NCBI GenBank assembly: GCA_020345785.1
Contig: CP070771.1
Location: forward strand, 3,532,285-3,539,744
Reading direction: 5' to 3'
Length of the DNA: 7,460 bases
Source: Desulfobacterales bacterium
GTDB lineage: Bacteria > Desulfobacterota > Desulfobacteria > Desulfobacterales > JAFDCJ01
In this document: one piece after another, positions 1 to 6,360 of the stretch
Numbering within the stretch: the stretch's first letter is position 1
Layout of the letters: every line of letters begins with the position of its first letter
Translations under genes and position numbers: made by a program
The notes under the pieces: generated by a model
The model's database searches: none
What the model saw: the letters and a program-made list of their open reading frames with translations, nothing else
What the model was told of the DNA's origin: nothing

Positions 1-402
1 TTGAACCTTGAACCTTCCAACTCTGAACGGTTACTTAAGCATTAGCGTAATAAAAGTCAACTTTCTGATTTTGCCGACAATCCGGAAAAACTTTCGTGCA
101 AGGAAGATATTTTTCTTCCGGCCTCTTGATAATTCTTCGCAAGTGTTTAGTTTGCACCTATATTCATTGGTTAGACGAAAACCCGGCCGTGGGATTTGTT
201 GGGTTTCGCCATCTAGGAGAACAACGATGTATATGCCTGATTTTTGTAGGTTGGGTTGAGGCGCGAAACCCAACATCATCGCTCTACGTTCAGGCACTAA
301 TCGTACACTTTCTGCAATTAGAGATGATTTTTCTTCTCTTCTAATAATCTTTTTAGAATCTCTTGCTTCGGATTTTCAGCTAACCGGATCGGGAATTCAA
401 AC
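1..402. other. Upstream non-coding region with no supported gene
   Basis: I find no credible gene here. Short open frames exist on both strands, but they overlap each other, have no ribosome binding site and resemble no family I know. The left edge begins with a 7-base unit, TTGAACC, repeated twice, like the short repeat arms in later spacers. An inverted-repeat element sits at 198-274. The last 100 bases before pcaD are AT-rich and presumably hold its promoter, but I could not pick convincing -35 and -10 boxes; TAATAAT at 342-348 is only a weak -10 candidate. Confidence 0.6.
198..274. repeat. Inverted-repeat element of the GTTGGGTT/AACCCAAC type
   Basis: The left arm GTTGGGTTTCGCC (198-210) is nearly complementary to the right arm GGCGCGAAACCCAAC (260-274). 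A second, tighter hairpin lies within the right half: GTTGGGTT (250-257) pairs perfectly with AACCCAAC (267-274) across a 9-base loop. Elements of this wording recur between genes in many bacterial genomes. Here it is probably a small non-autonomous repeat with no coding capacity. There is no T-run after the hairpin, so it is not a clear terminator. Confidence 0.6.
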
Positions 403-1200
403 ATGCCTTTTATTCAGATCGATAACGTCGTCCATTATTACACCATCGAAGGCGCAGAAAATGCGCCGGCATTGGTGTTTTCAAATTCCTTGGGGTCGGA
501 TCACCGCATCTGGGATCCGGTACTTCCTTACTTTCGGGATAGGTTCCGGATCATTCGATATGATCAACGGGGCCACGGGCTTTCGGATGCTACCCCCGCA
601 CCATACTCAATTAGTGAGCTTGTAGATGATCTTGCCGGGATGCTCGATAGCCTTAATATCGACAACGCCTTGGTGTGCGGTTTGTCCGTCGGCGGCATGA
701 TTGCCCAAGGACTGGCTGCATCTTATCCCCGGCGTGCACACGCGTTGGTTCTTTGTGATACTGCGATGCAAATCGGTCCGGCAAGTATGTGGGATGAACG
801 TATCGCTGCCATAAAAAAGGATGGGATTGGCGCATTAACCGATCCAATCATGGAACGCTGGTTTACCCGGGAATTGCGCGACAACCGCACCACAGAACTC
901 AGCGGCTACGTCAATATGTTAGAAAGGACACCCGTTGAGGGATACATCGGCACGTGTTGTGCGATTCGGGACGCTGATCTGCGCGAAGCCGCGGCCTCCA
1001 TCAGCCGGCCGACCCTTGTTTTGTGTGGTGATCAGGACCTGGCCACGCCGCCCGGACTTGCCCGAGAACTCGCCGATGCCGTCAGCGGCGCGACGTTTTC
1101 CTTAATTGAAGGTGCCGCACACATAAGTTGTGTCGAACAGCCGGAATCATTTTCGCGATTGGTGATCGATTTTTGGGAGGAAATCAGAAATGCCGGATGA
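403..1200 (+). CDS. pcaD: 3-oxoadipate enol-lactonase (PcaD), alpha/beta hydrolase
   Basis: Cytoplasmic hydrolase that opens 3-oxoadipate enol-lactone to beta-ketoadipate, the last ring-derived step of the protocatechuate branch. The 265-residue protein has the usual family length and the whole alpha/beta-hydrolase layout. An oxyanion-region strand, LVFSNSLGSD, lies at residues 24-33, and DQRGHGLSD at 54-62. The nucleophile elbow GLSVGG (93-98) gives catalytic Ser95. The acid is probably Asp212 in CGDQDLATPP, and His240 in GAAHIS completes the triad. The ATG at 403 fits the conserved N-terminus; the Shine-Dalgarno site is weak (GGGA at 391-394). The gene ends 11 bp inside pcaC, so the two are probably translationally coupled. 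Other alpha/beta hydrolases look similar, but the neighbouring pcaC makes PcaD the strong choice. Confidence 0.93.
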   Translation: MPFIQIDNVVHYYTIEGAENAPALVFSNSLGSDHRIWDPVLPYFRDRFRIIRYDQRGHGLSDATPAPYSISELVDDLAGMLDSLNIDNALVCGLSVGGMIAQGLAASYPRRAHALVLCDTAMQIGPASMWDERIAAIKKDGIGALTDPIMERWFTRELRDNRTTELSGYVNMLERTPVEGYIGTCCAIRDADLREAAASISRPTLVLCGDQDLATPPGLARELADAVSGATFSLIEGAAHISCVEQPESFSRLVIDFWEEIRNAG

Positions 1201-1573
1201 TCGATTCAAAGAAGGTATGGCGATCCGCAAATCCGTGCTGGGTAAGCGCCATGTAGAGCGTGCCGAGGCCAACAAGTCTGATTTCGACGCCGATTTTCAA
1301 CGGTTTATCACCGAGACCGCCTGGGGTTCCGTTTGGGCCAGGCCGGGGTTGGAAAAAAAGACAAGACACCTGGTCACCATCGCAATGCTGGCGGCCCTGG
1401 GCAAGCATGAGGAACTGGCCTTGCATATCCGGGCCACCAGAAATACGGGTGTTACCCGGAATGAAGTCAAAGAGATTTTATTGCAGGTCGCCGTTTATGC
1501 GGGCATCCCGGCAGCCAATGCGGCTATTGCGATTGCCAAGCAGATGTATGCCGAGATGGATGGAAGCAATTGA
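1190..1573 (+). CDS. pcaC: 4-carboxymuconolactone decarboxylase (PcaC)
   Basis: Removes CO2 from 4-carboxymuconolactone to give 3-oxoadipate enol-lactone, feeding PcaD directly. The 127-residue protein has the normal size for a stand-alone PcaC of the all-helical CMD/AhpD-like fold. Visible family features are the aromatic segment TETAWGSVWARPGL (41-54), the helix TRHLVTIAMLAALG (58-71), HEELALHIRAT (73-83) with its two histidines, and YAGIPAAN (103-110). The start at 1190 is supported by a good Shine-Dalgarno sequence, GGGAGGA, at 1175-1181, eight bases upstream and inside the end of pcaD. An internal ATG at 1217 is possible but has less support. In some bacteria PcaC and PcaD are fused as PcaL; here they are separate, overlapping genes in the order D-C. 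The last codons run into the left arm of an inverted repeat. Confidence 0.93.
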   Translation: MPDDRFKEGMAIRKSVLGKRHVERAEANKSDFDADFQRFITETAWGSVWARPGLEKKTRHLVTIAMLAALGKHEELALHIRATRNTGVTRNEVKEILLQVAVYAGIPAANAAIAIAKQMYAEMDGSN

Positions 1574-1702
1574 ATATTGAATATTGCAAATTGAATATTG
1601 GTGGAATTCTATCGTTTTTAGCCTCCATAGAAAACAGCCATCGAGTGAATAAAAAAGAATAAATACCTTAAATATTCAATTTTCAATTTACAATATTCAA
1701 TT
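1568..1702. repeat. Two-step inverted repeat in the pcaC-pcaH spacer
   Basis: Two pairs of 12-base perfect arms are nested. AATTGAATATTG (1568-1579) pairs with CAATATTCAATT (1691-1702), and AAATTGAATATT (1588-1599) pairs with AATATTCAATTT (1671-1682). The arms are built from the tandem unit TTGAATATT. About 70 bases of loop lie between them. The element fills nearly the whole spacer: its left arm starts in the final codons of pcaC and its right arm ends five bases before the pcaH ribosome binding site. It could fold in the mRNA between the two gene pairs or be an inserted intergenic repeat. Confidence 0.75.
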
Positions 1703-1718
1703 CTCCTGGGAGGCAACC

Positions 1719-2438
1719 ATGATAACAAAAATTAAACGCTACGGACCACGGGATTGGAAGGTTCATCCGCCGTATCTCTACGAACACTATCGCTCGACGC
1801 CGCTGCGGTCGCCGCGCAAACCGCTAATCCCCTTAACCCAGTCTCTATCCGAAATTACCGGGCCCATTTACGGGCATGACGCTGTTCAACCCGGCGACAG
1901 TGATCTGACCACCAACGCAGGTAGAGGGGGTGAAGCCATCGGCGAACGGATCATCGTCACGGGTCGCGTGGTGGAAGAAGATGGGCGTCCGGTGGCCAAT
2001 ACGCTGATTGAAGTGTGGCAGGCCAATGCCGCTGGGCGTTACCCGCACAAACGTGATCAGCATGATGCACCCCTGGATCCCAACTTCCTCGGCGCCGGCC
2101 GCTGCATGACCGACGAAAGAGGCGAATATCGATTTGTCAGTATCAAACCGGGTCCGTATCCGTGGGCCAACCATTATAACGCCTGGCGCCCGTCCCACAT
2201 ACATTTTTCGCTGTTTGGTTCGGCATTTGTGACGCGTCTGGTAACCCAGATGTATTTCCCCGGCGACCCCCTGCTTCCCCTGGATCCCATATTCAATGGT
2301 ATTCCCGATGAGAAAGCCCGGCAGAGGCTGATTGCCAATTTCGCGCACGATGTTTCCGAACCTGGCTCAGCATTGGGCTACCGATTTGATCTTGTGCTCA
2401 GGGGACGCGAGGAAACACCCTTTAAGGTGAGAAAATGA
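1719..2438 (+). CDS. pcaH: Protocatechuate 3,4-dioxygenase beta subunit (PcaH)
   Basis: Iron-bearing subunit of the intradiol dioxygenase that splits protocatechuate with O2 between the two hydroxyl-bearing carbons to give 3-carboxy-cis,cis-muconate. The 239-residue length matches known beta subunits. The N-terminal PcaH extension (about 1-65) is followed by the intradiol core: VTGRVVEEDGRPVANTLIEVW (80-100), GRYPHKRDQHDAPLDPNF (106-123) and KPGPYPWANHYNAWRPSHIHF (143-163). The four expected Fe(III) ligands are Tyr108, Tyr147, His160 and His162, and Arg157 is also present; this numbering is the same as I recall for the Pseudomonas putida beta subunit. Start: GGGAGG at 1708-1713, five bases before the ATG. 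The stop codon overlaps the pcaG start (ATGA). The active site looks intact, so the gene should be functional. Confidence 0.96.
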   Translation: MITKIKRYGPRDWKVHPPYLYEHYRSTPLRSPRKPLIPLTQSLSEITGPIYGHDAVQPGDSDLTTNAGRGGEAIGERIIVTGRVVEEDGRPVANTLIEVWQANAAGRYPHKRDQHDAPLDPNFLGAGRCMTDERGEYRFVSIKPGPYPWANHYNAWRPSHIHFSLFGSAFVTRLVTQMYFPGDPLLPLDPIFNGIPDEKARQRLIANFAHDVSEPGSALGYRFDLVLRGREETPFKVRK

Positions 2439-3037
2439 AACCGTACAATCCGATGATGATTCAAAGTCCGTCCCAGACGGTCGGCCCCTATTTTGCTCAG
2501 GGACTTTTGCGTGAAGGCGATAAAGTATTCACCAATGTCTTGGTTTCAGAGAAAACGGAAGGCGAGCGAATCCGAATCGAAGGCTGTGTTACCGACGGTG
2601 AGGGACAACCGATTGAAGATGCCATGATTGAAATCTGGCAGGCGAACACCTATGGCCGTTACAACCACCCATTGGATGATCAGGATAAACCGCTCGATCC
2701 GGAATTCATGGGACACGGACGGGCGGCTACCGACACCAGCGGTAATTACTGGTTTGAAACCATCAAACCGGGATCGGTTCCGGGGCCGACGGGGACAGCA
2801 CAAGCGCCGCATCTCAATGTCATCGTGTTTGCGCGTGGTATGCTGGTGCATGCCTTCACCCGGATCTACTTTGAAGGCGAAGCCGCCAATCTGAACGATC
2901 CCGTGTTGATGAGCATTGACGACGAGGCGCGAAGAAATACCCTGATTGCCGGACGCACGGCGTCGGAAGGCAAAGTGATCTACCGCTTCGATATTCATAT
3001 CCAGGGCGAGAATGAAACCGCGTTTTTTGATGCGTGA
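2435..3037 (+). CDS. pcaG: Protocatechuate 3,4-dioxygenase alpha subunit (PcaG)
   Basis: Structural partner of PcaH; the holoenzyme is built from alpha-beta protomers, and the alpha chain carries no iron but shapes the substrate pocket. The 200-residue protein has the typical alpha length. It shows the N-terminal signature SPSQTVGPYF (11-20), the shared core IEGCVTDGEGQPIEDAMIEIW (48-68), KPGSVPGPTGTAQAPHLNVIVFARG (111-135) and the C-terminal YRFDIHIQGENETAFFD. The beta-type HIH iron motif is replaced by PHLNV, as expected for alpha. Arg134 matches the pocket arginine known from the Pseudomonas alpha chain (Arg133). The start overlaps the pcaH stop by 4 bp, with AAGGTGA at 2424-2430 as binding site; ATGs at codons 7 and 8 are less likely. 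Tight coupling with pcaH suits equal production of the two subunits. Confidence 0.95.
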   Translation: MKPYNPMMIQSPSQTVGPYFAQGLLREGDKVFTNVLVSEKTEGERIRIEGCVTDGEGQPIEDAMIEIWQANTYGRYNHPLDDQDKPLDPEFMGHGRAATDTSGNYWFETIKPGSVPGPTGTAQAPHLNVIVFARGMLVHAFTRIYFEGEAANLNDPVLMSIDDEARRNTLIAGRTASEGKVIYRFDIHIQGENETAFFDA

Positions 3038-3050
3038 CGCATAAAAAGAA

Positions 3051-3396
3051 AGGTTTCAGGTTTCTGGTGTCAGGTTTCAGCCCAGCCGCCGGCCGGGGAG
3101 CGGCCAGTTTGATCGAAAAGAGAAACTATTGAACGTCGAACATCGAACGTTCAACGTCGAACATCGAATAATGATGTCGCTACGCTCCGCAATTTTATTT
3201 AAAATTTAGTAATTTAATTTGCATTCGAAAATTTACTTTCTAAAATTTTTGACTGTTTCCTTTTCTTCATCCTTTATCATTCAGAATTGGATGTTGGACG
3301 TTCGATGTTCGACGCTCCTCGTGAAGCTTCATATGAGGGATGTAATTTCGGAGCATACTAACAATAACTGACACCCGAAACCTGACACCTGAAACC
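3051..3396. repeat. Nested inverted repeats (outer GGTGTCAGGTTTC, inner CGTCGAACATCGAACGT)
   Basis: The outer arms contain a 13-base perfect complement: GGTGTCAGGTTTC at 3066-3078 against GAAACCTGACACC at 3377-3389, with imperfect pairing on either side (3051-3080 against 3368-3396). The inner arms contain a 17-base perfect complement: CGTCGAACATCGAACGT at 3134-3150 against ACGTTCGATGTTCGACG at 3298-3314. The left inner arm is itself a direct repeat, AACGTCGAACATCGAA, at 3132-3147 and 3153-3168 (period 21). The long AT-rich loop codes for nothing. This looks like one repeat inserted in, or grown around, another; a role in mRNA processing between pcaG and pcaB is possible. Confidence 0.8.
3100..3117 (+). 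repeat. 18-base direct repeat, copy 1
   Basis: GCGGCCAGTTTGATCGAA occurs here and again, perfectly, at 6361-6378, both on the + strand. Both copies lie shortly after a GGTTTCAGGTGTC-like segment and a GC-rich stretch, so they appear to belong to a longer, diverged intergenic element of which this is the best-kept part. Confidence 0.8.
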
Positions 3397-3473
3397 AAAT
3401 TATTTTAGGCTTTAGCACACCCGCTGCACCCACGGCTCGGTTTCTTTAAGTGCTTCAACATTGAGTAAAAAAG

Positions 3474-4835
3474 ATGACCTTAGCTCTCGATTCTAAAATA
3501 TTCGGCCCGCTTTTCACTGATCCGGAAGTTGCCGAAATCTTCGACGACGACGCCTTTCTGCGCGCAATGCTCGAGGTCGAAGGCGCCCTGGCCCGGGTTG
3601 AAGCAGGACTCGGCATCATCCCTGCCTCGGCCGGGGAGCGGATCTCAAAAATCACCGGGAGCGCTTCACTGGATCCGCAGCAGATCGGCCGGAGCATGCA
3701 GCGAGACGGCGTCCCCGTCATCGCACTGGTAAAAGGTTTACGGGAAGCCGTCGGCAAAGAAGCGTCACCCTACGTCCACTGGGGGGCCACCACACAGGAT
3801 ATTGTCGATACGGCAACGGTGCTCCAGATTCGTTCCGTGCTCCGGATAATTGAGAATCGGCTTTCAGCGCTCATCGATTGCCTGGCCGACCTCGCCGACC
3901 GTCATCGCGCAACGGTTATGGCCGGACGAACCCACGGGCAGCAAGCCCTTCCCGTCAGCTTCGGTTTAAAGGCTGCCGGCTGGCTGGCACCGCTTGTGCG
4001 GCACAGCAAGCGTCTCGCCGCCCAGCGCAGCAGCCTGCTGCAGCTCCAGTTCGGGGGAGCGGCAGGCACCCTGGCGGCGCTGGGTGAGAATGGATTGGCT
4101 GTGATGCAGGGACTTGCGCAGGAGCTGGAGTTGAATTTGCCGATGATGCCGTGGCACACTCAGCGGGATAGTTTTGCGGAGTTTGCCGGCTGGCTGAGTA
4201 TGCTGACAGCCAGTCAGGCCAAGATGGCGCAGGACATTATTCTGCTGGCCCAGAATGAAGTGGGGGAGGTAGCGGAATCGGGCAAACCGGACCGCGGTGG
4301 GAGCACTTCCATGCCGCAAAAGCGTAATCCCATTGTCAGTGAGCTCGTCATTGCAGCAGCCCGCACCAATGCATCGCTTTTGTCGGCCATGCATCATGCT
4401 ATGATCCAGGAACACGAACGGGCCACCCATGGCTGGCAGGTTGAGTGGCTGAGCCTTTCCCAGATGATCGTATTGACGGGCGGTGCGCTCAAAAATACCT
4501 TTTTTTTGGCTAAAAACCTCAAGGTCAATGAGACCGTTATGCGGGAAAATCTTGCGCGTTCAAATGATCTTGTGCTGGCAGAGGCCGTCGTTCAGGCGTT
4601 GTCGTCAGAAATTCCGCGAACCGAGGCCCAGGCGCTTGTGAAACAGGCCTGCAGGGTTGCTGCCGCGGAAGGCCGCTCATTGATAGAAATTGTCAGAAAG
4701 CAGTTTGGCGAGATGGCACCGTCGAATAAAATAGACTGGGAGGCGCTGGCCAAACCGGAAAATTATCTCGGCCAGACCGGGCGTTTTATTGATCGCGTCC
4801 TTGAACACGTCAGAAGGATTAAATCTACCGAATGA
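3474..4835 (+). CDS. pcaB: 3-carboxy-cis,cis-muconate cycloisomerase (PcaB)
   Basis: Converts 3-carboxy-cis,cis-muconate from PcaHG to 4-carboxymuconolactone, the PcaC substrate. The protein belongs to the fumarase/aspartase superfamily and, at 453 residues, has the usual PcaB length. Superfamily regions are visible in order: YVHWGATTQDIVDTA (100-114), AGRTHGQQALPVSFG (150-164) with the conserved His154, and the signature GGSTSMPQKRNP (275-286) that forms the catalytic serine loop. The family segment HERATHGWQVEW (314-325) and the adenylosuccinate-lyase-type C-terminal domain ending NYLGQTGRFIDRVLEH (430-445) follow. The ATG at 3474 has only a weak upstream binding site, but the N-terminus (FGPLFTDPEVAEIF) is typical. 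Adenylosuccinate lyase is the nearest alternative; the pca context and sequence details favour PcaB. A 436-bp spacer separates it from pcaG, so it may have its own promoter. Confidence 0.94.
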   Translation: MTLALDSKIFGPLFTDPEVAEIFDDDAFLRAMLEVEGALARVEAGLGIIPASAGERISKITGSASLDPQQIGRSMQRDGVPVIALVKGLREAVGKEASPYVHWGATTQDIVDTATVLQIRSVLRIIENRLSALIDCLADLADRHRATVMAGRTHGQQALPVSFGLKAAGWLAPLVRHSKRLAAQRSSLLQLQFGGAAGTLAALGENGLAVMQGLAQELELNLPMMPWHTQRDSFAEFAGWLSMLTASQAKMAQDIILLAQNEVGEVAESGKPDRGGSTSMPQKRNPIVSELVIAAARTNASLLSAMHHAMIQEHERATHGWQVEWLSLSQMIVLTGGALKNTFFLAKNLKVNETVMRENLARSNDLVLAEAVVQALSSEIPRTEAQALVKQACRVAAAEGRSLIEIVRKQFGEMAPSNKIDWEALAKPENYLGQTGRFIDRVLEHVRRIKSTE

Positions 4836-4937
4836 AAATTACTTATTCGCTACAGTTAAGCGATTTATTCGATAATCAAGGCCTGGCGGGCGGGGATATA
4901 CCTCACCCATACAGACGCAGCACAAGACAATAGGTAG

Positions 4938-4958
4938 GGGCGGGGTTCATCCCCGCCC
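4938..4958. terminator. GC-rich hairpin after pcaB (possible terminator or repeat)
   Basis: GGGCGGGG (4938-4945) pairs perfectly with CCCCGCCC (4951-4958) across the 5-base loop TTCAT. The 8-bp stem is very stable and lies about 100 bases after the pcaB stop. No T-run follows, so it is not a classical intrinsic terminator. The wording GTAGGGGCGGGGTTCATCCC is also typical of dispersed intergenic repeats. It could weaken or end transcription between pcaB and the next gene. Confidence 0.45.
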
Positions 4959-5050
4959 GCACAGAACTTCTCATTTCCTACCACAGACAATTAACTACGG
5001 ACAACTGACAGTGAGCGTTTCTCGCTCCATTAGAATAAGAGGTTCCTGCC

Positions 5051-5896
5051 ATGGAAAAACTCATCATCACCGCCGCCATTACCGGCGGCCGGATTACACG
5101 CGAAATGACTCCGCATATTCCCATAACGCCGGAAGAAATTGTCCAATCAGCCTATGAATGCTGGCAAGCGGGTGCCGCTATCGTTCATATCCACGTTCGA
5201 GACCCGAAAACAGCACTGGGAACGCAGGATGTGGAGATTTTCAGGCGGGTAGTTGAACCGCTGCGGGAGAAAACCGATCTGCTTCTGTGCCTGACCACCG
5301 GCGGGACTCCGGGCCGAAATCTTTCCACCGACGAACGACTTGCGCCGGTTGATTTAAATCCGGAGCTGGCCTCTTTTGATGCCGGCTCCTTCAATCGGGG
5401 CCGTGGGGTTTATATCAATTCCCCTGAGTTTCTGGATCGTGCGGCTGAAAAAATGAGAGAAAACGGGGTTAAGCCTGAATTTGAAACGTTTGATCTCGGC
5501 ATGATTATGACCACTCTGCGTATGCGAGATCAGGGAAAACTAGATGAGCCGCTTCATTTTCAATTTGTTCTGGGAACACCCTGGGGGGCACCGGCAACGC
5601 CGAAATCCCTGCTGCATTTACTAGAGCATATCCCGCCATTATCCACCTGGTCCATCATCGGGGCCGGCAGATGGCAACTGCCGATGTCCATGATGGCGCT
5701 GGTTATGGGAGGACACATCCGGGTAGGTTTGGAGGACAGCTTATACTACTCTAAAGGGGTCCTGGCCGAAACCAATGCCCAGTTTGTAGAACGCATTGTC
5801 AGGATCTCCAGGGAGTCCGGACGTGAGATTGCGACTCCCGATGAGACCCGAGAAATTTTAAGTCTTAATACACTTAAACGTAAAAGGAGATTTTAA
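5051..5896 (+). CDS. BKACE-family beta-keto acid cleavage enzyme (DUF849), candidate beta-ketoadipate cleavage
   Basis: Zn-dependent TIM-barrel enzyme related to 3-keto-5-aminohexanoate cleavage enzyme (Kce). The family condenses a beta-keto acid with acetyl-CoA and releases acetoacetate plus an acyl-CoA. The 281 residues are full length. Seen in the sequence: LIITAAITGG (4-13), PITPEEI (24-30), HIHVRDP (46-52), TTGG (82-85), KPEFETFDLGM (141-151), QFVLGTPWG (171-179), GAGRWQLP (204-211) and GGHIRVGLEDSLYY (220-233). His46, His48 and Glu228 match the Zn ligands of Kce; Arg224 and Asp229 match its catalytic arginine and aspartate. Position 14 is Arg, where I recall Glu in Kce. The binding site is AAGAGG at 5037-5042. 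The gene follows a set that ends at beta-ketoadipate, so that acid is the likely substrate (inference). Lysine-type or carnitine-type substrates remain possible. Confidence 0.88.
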   Translation: MEKLIITAAITGGRITREMTPHIPITPEEIVQSAYECWQAGAAIVHIHVRDPKTALGTQDVEIFRRVVEPLREKTDLLLCLTTGGTPGRNLSTDERLAPVDLNPELASFDAGSFNRGRGVYINSPEFLDRAAEKMRENGVKPEFETFDLGMIMTTLRMRDQGKLDEPLHFQFVLGTPWGAPATPKSLLHLLEHIPPLSTWSIIGAGRWQLPMSMMALVMGGHIRVGLEDSLYYSKGVLAETNAQFVERIVRISRESGREIATPDETREILSLNTLKRKRRF

Positions 5897-5898
5897 TC

Positions 5899-6144
5899 AT
5901 GGAAGGAACAATCGGTGAAGTGAGATTATTTGCAGGAAATTTTGCTCCTCGATTTTGGGCGTTCTGCCAGGGGCAGACGATTCCGATATCCCAGAACGAA
6001 GCACTTTTTTCAATATTGGGAATCCAGTTTGGCGGTGACGGCAGACAGACATTTATGTTGCCCAAGTTGGACAATATTAAATGCGGGCAAGGCGAGCTGA
6101 GATACATTATCTGCCTGCAAGGGATATTTCCCCAAAGAAATTGA
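5899..6144 (+). CDS. Compact phage-tail-collar / microcystin-dependent-protein-like small protein
   Basis: An 81-residue protein of the tail collar family. The N-terminal block GTIGEVRLFAGNFAPRFWAFCQGQ, then PISQNEALFSILG (29-41), FGGDGRQTFMLP (44-55), is the classic start of these proteins. The C-terminus LRYIICLQGIFPQRN (67-81) is the classic end. The roughly 90 residues that usually lie between them are absent, with only KLDNIKCGQGE as a joint. The frame is intact and both ends are well kept, so it looks like a compact form rather than decay, though a clean deletion cannot be excluded. It begins 2 bp after the BKACE stop, with a good binding site AAGGAG (5884-5889) inside that gene, so the pair is probably co-transcribed. 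Its role beside a catabolic enzyme is unknown. No signal peptide or membrane segment is seen. Confidence 0.8.
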   Translation: MEGTIGEVRLFAGNFAPRFWAFCQGQTIPISQNEALFSILGIQFGGDGRQTFMLPKLDNIKCGQGELRYIICLQGIFPQRN

Positions 6145-6170
6145 ATAGCCGGATGGTATTAGGCGTTTAG

Positions 6171-6273
6171 CGGCGACATATCGACAAGCCGGCCTTCCAT
6201 GCAAGGCCCGCCCGCTTGCCAAGCGCAGCGAGGCGGACGGGCACGAGCGGGCAGGTTGTTGTCGATGTTGCCG
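6171..6273. repeat. GC-rich palindromic element downstream of the collar gene
   Basis: The outer arms CGGCGACATATCGACAA (6171-6187) and TTGTCGATGTTGCCG (6259-6273) are complementary apart from one mismatch and a 2-base bulge. GC-rich inner arms around GCCCGCCCGCTTGCC (6206-6220) and GGCACGAGCGGGC (6240-6252) pair imperfectly. The whole could form a long hairpin beginning 27 bases after the collar-gene stop. It may slow or end transcription of the BKACE-collar unit, but no T-run follows. Confidence 0.6.
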
Positions 6274-6360
6274 AGCGCTTTGAATTTTTAGAGGTTTCAG
6301 GTGTCCCCGCTTCGCCTTCAAGGCTACGCAGGGCAGGCAGCGCCGCCGCTGGCTTGAGAA

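Larger units (their letters stand above)
3038..3473. other. Repeat-rich spacer between pcaG and pcaB
   Basis: No gene is supported in these 436 bases. The content is mostly two nested inverted repeats (3051-3396) around an AT-rich centre at about 3190-3285. The final 75 bases, 3398-3473, are free of repeats and could hold a promoter or leader for pcaB, but I see no convincing box pair. An 18-base sequence at 3100-3117 recurs at 6361-6378. No clear terminator with a T-run follows pcaG. Confidence 0.7.

Noticed and set aside
31..344. Three overlapping short open frames on both strands before pcaD
   Set aside because: They overlap one another and the inverted repeat, lack binding sites, and read as translated repeat DNA.
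1845..2348. Long reverse-strand open frame opposite pcaH, and a similar one opposite pcaG (2546-2998)
   Set aside because: Both are antisense shadows of clearly identified genes with intact active-site motifs.
3128..3170. Possible CRISPR-like array, because of the repeated unit AACGTCGAACATCGAA
   Set aside because: There are only two copies, about 5 bases apart, with no room for spacers. The units are arms of an inverted repeat.
3474..4835. Adenylosuccinate lyase as an alternative identity for pcaB
   Set aside because: The superfamily signature is shared, but the HWGATTQD and HERATHGWQVEW segments and the neighbours pcaD, C, H and G fit the cycloisomerase better.
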